Positions 14,966-15,169 of a stretch of DNA of 15,169 nt are shown here, piece by piece. The stretch lies in assembly GCA_903827075.1 (NCBI GenBank), contig CAIKGX010000146.1:1-15169 (forward strand), read 5' to 3'. Origin of the DNA: an uncultured beta proteobacterium. Its GTDB lineage: Bacteria > Pseudomonadota > Gammaproteobacteria > Burkholderiales > Burkholderiaceae. A program made the translations under genes and the position numbers. The notes below the pieces were generated by a model that saw only the letters and a list, made by a program, of their open reading frames with translations, had not been told where the DNA came from and searched no databases. The number at the start of each line of letters is the position of its first letter. Positions within the stretch are counted from its first letter, which is position 1.

Positions 14966-15169
14966 TTAGTTAAGTTTGCTGAGTTCTTCAAAGCTCACTG
15001 TTTTATCAGTCACTTTAGCAAGTGATGTGAAATGCTTAATTACATTTTCCTCAAGCACCAAGTTTTCAATGTCTTTTAGACGGCTTGGATTGCTATAGAA
15101 CCAACGAACCACTTCTTTCGGATCTTCGTACGTCGCAGCCTGCTCATCAATTTCAGCCTTAATTTGGTC
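14966..15169 (-). CDS. tig: Trigger factor, C-terminal fragment (5' part outside window)
   Basis: The last 67 codons and the TAA stop of a gene entering from the right edge. The visible residues, with EVVRWFYSNPSRLKDIENLVLEEN followed by VIKHF and an ending VSFEELSKLN, match the end of the helical C-terminal chaperone domain of trigger factor. This is the ribosome-bound folding helper that meets nascent chains at the exit tunnel. The peptidyl-prolyl isomerase and ribosome-binding domains are not in view. The assignment is strengthened by clpP and clpX lying directly downstream (36 bp to clpP), the conserved tig-clpP-clpX order. Nothing suggests that the gene is broken. Confidence 0.93.
   Translation of the reverse strand, partial: DQIKAEIDEQAATYEDPKEVVRWFYSNPSRLKDIENLVLEENVIKHFTSLAKVTDKTVSFEELSKLN

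Noticed and set aside
1..15169. CRISPR array, insertion sequence, toxin-antitoxin or defence system
   Set aside because: No spaced repeats, transposase frames, terminal repeats or matching protein families were seen on either strand.

Overview
This is a chromosomal stretch of a moderately AT-rich betaproteobacterium. The order tig-clpP-clpX-lon-tRNA-Val-ppiD, plus a YbbA-type ATPase divergent from a TesA-type esterase next to a single-chain purL, and the style of the protein sequences, fit Burkholderiaceae and most likely Polynucleobacter. The genus call is inference from recall, not from a search. Only tesA lies on the plus strand; all other genes lie on the minus strand and read right to left.

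Right part (about 8540-15169) is a protein quality-control cluster. In transcription order it holds the 3' end of tig (trigger factor), clpP and clpX (18 bp apart), a 179-bp gap with a convincing heat-shock (sigma-32 type) promoter, lon, a long imperfect hairpin that probably ends lon, tRNA-Val(UAC) with an encoded CCA end, and a PpiD-like membrane-anchored periplasmic chaperone. The PpiD-like protein has no parvulin domain. ClpX starts with TTG and carries a lysine-rich insert before its Walker A motif.

Middle part (about 2340-8527) is a divergent pair whose longest-frame start codons share one CATG: tesA rightwards, and leftwards the ATPase gene, purL (complete 1344-aa FGAM synthase with glutaminase domain) and a spermidine-synthase-like gene. 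The three leftward genes are separated by only 21 and 7 bp, so they probably form one transcript. No permease gene for the ATPase is present.

Left part (1-2340) looks like lineage-specific cargo. It is a tight leftward run of a small exported cupin, two tandem NTF2-like paralogues (one with a signal peptide, one without) and the first 242 codons of a periplasmic solute-binding protein. It is preceded by a 213-bp AT-rich gap with a perfect inverted repeat just upstream of the cupin ribosome-binding site. The function of this set cannot be told from sequence; a small envelope module is the best guess.

There is no sign of a mobile element, CRISPR array, prophage or frameshifted gene, and no gene-free stretch above 300 bases. 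Most of the window is ordinary core genome. The items most worth checking are the parvulin-less PpiD, the left-hand exported cluster, the lon heat-shock promoter with its overlapping inverted repeat, and the ClpX insert.
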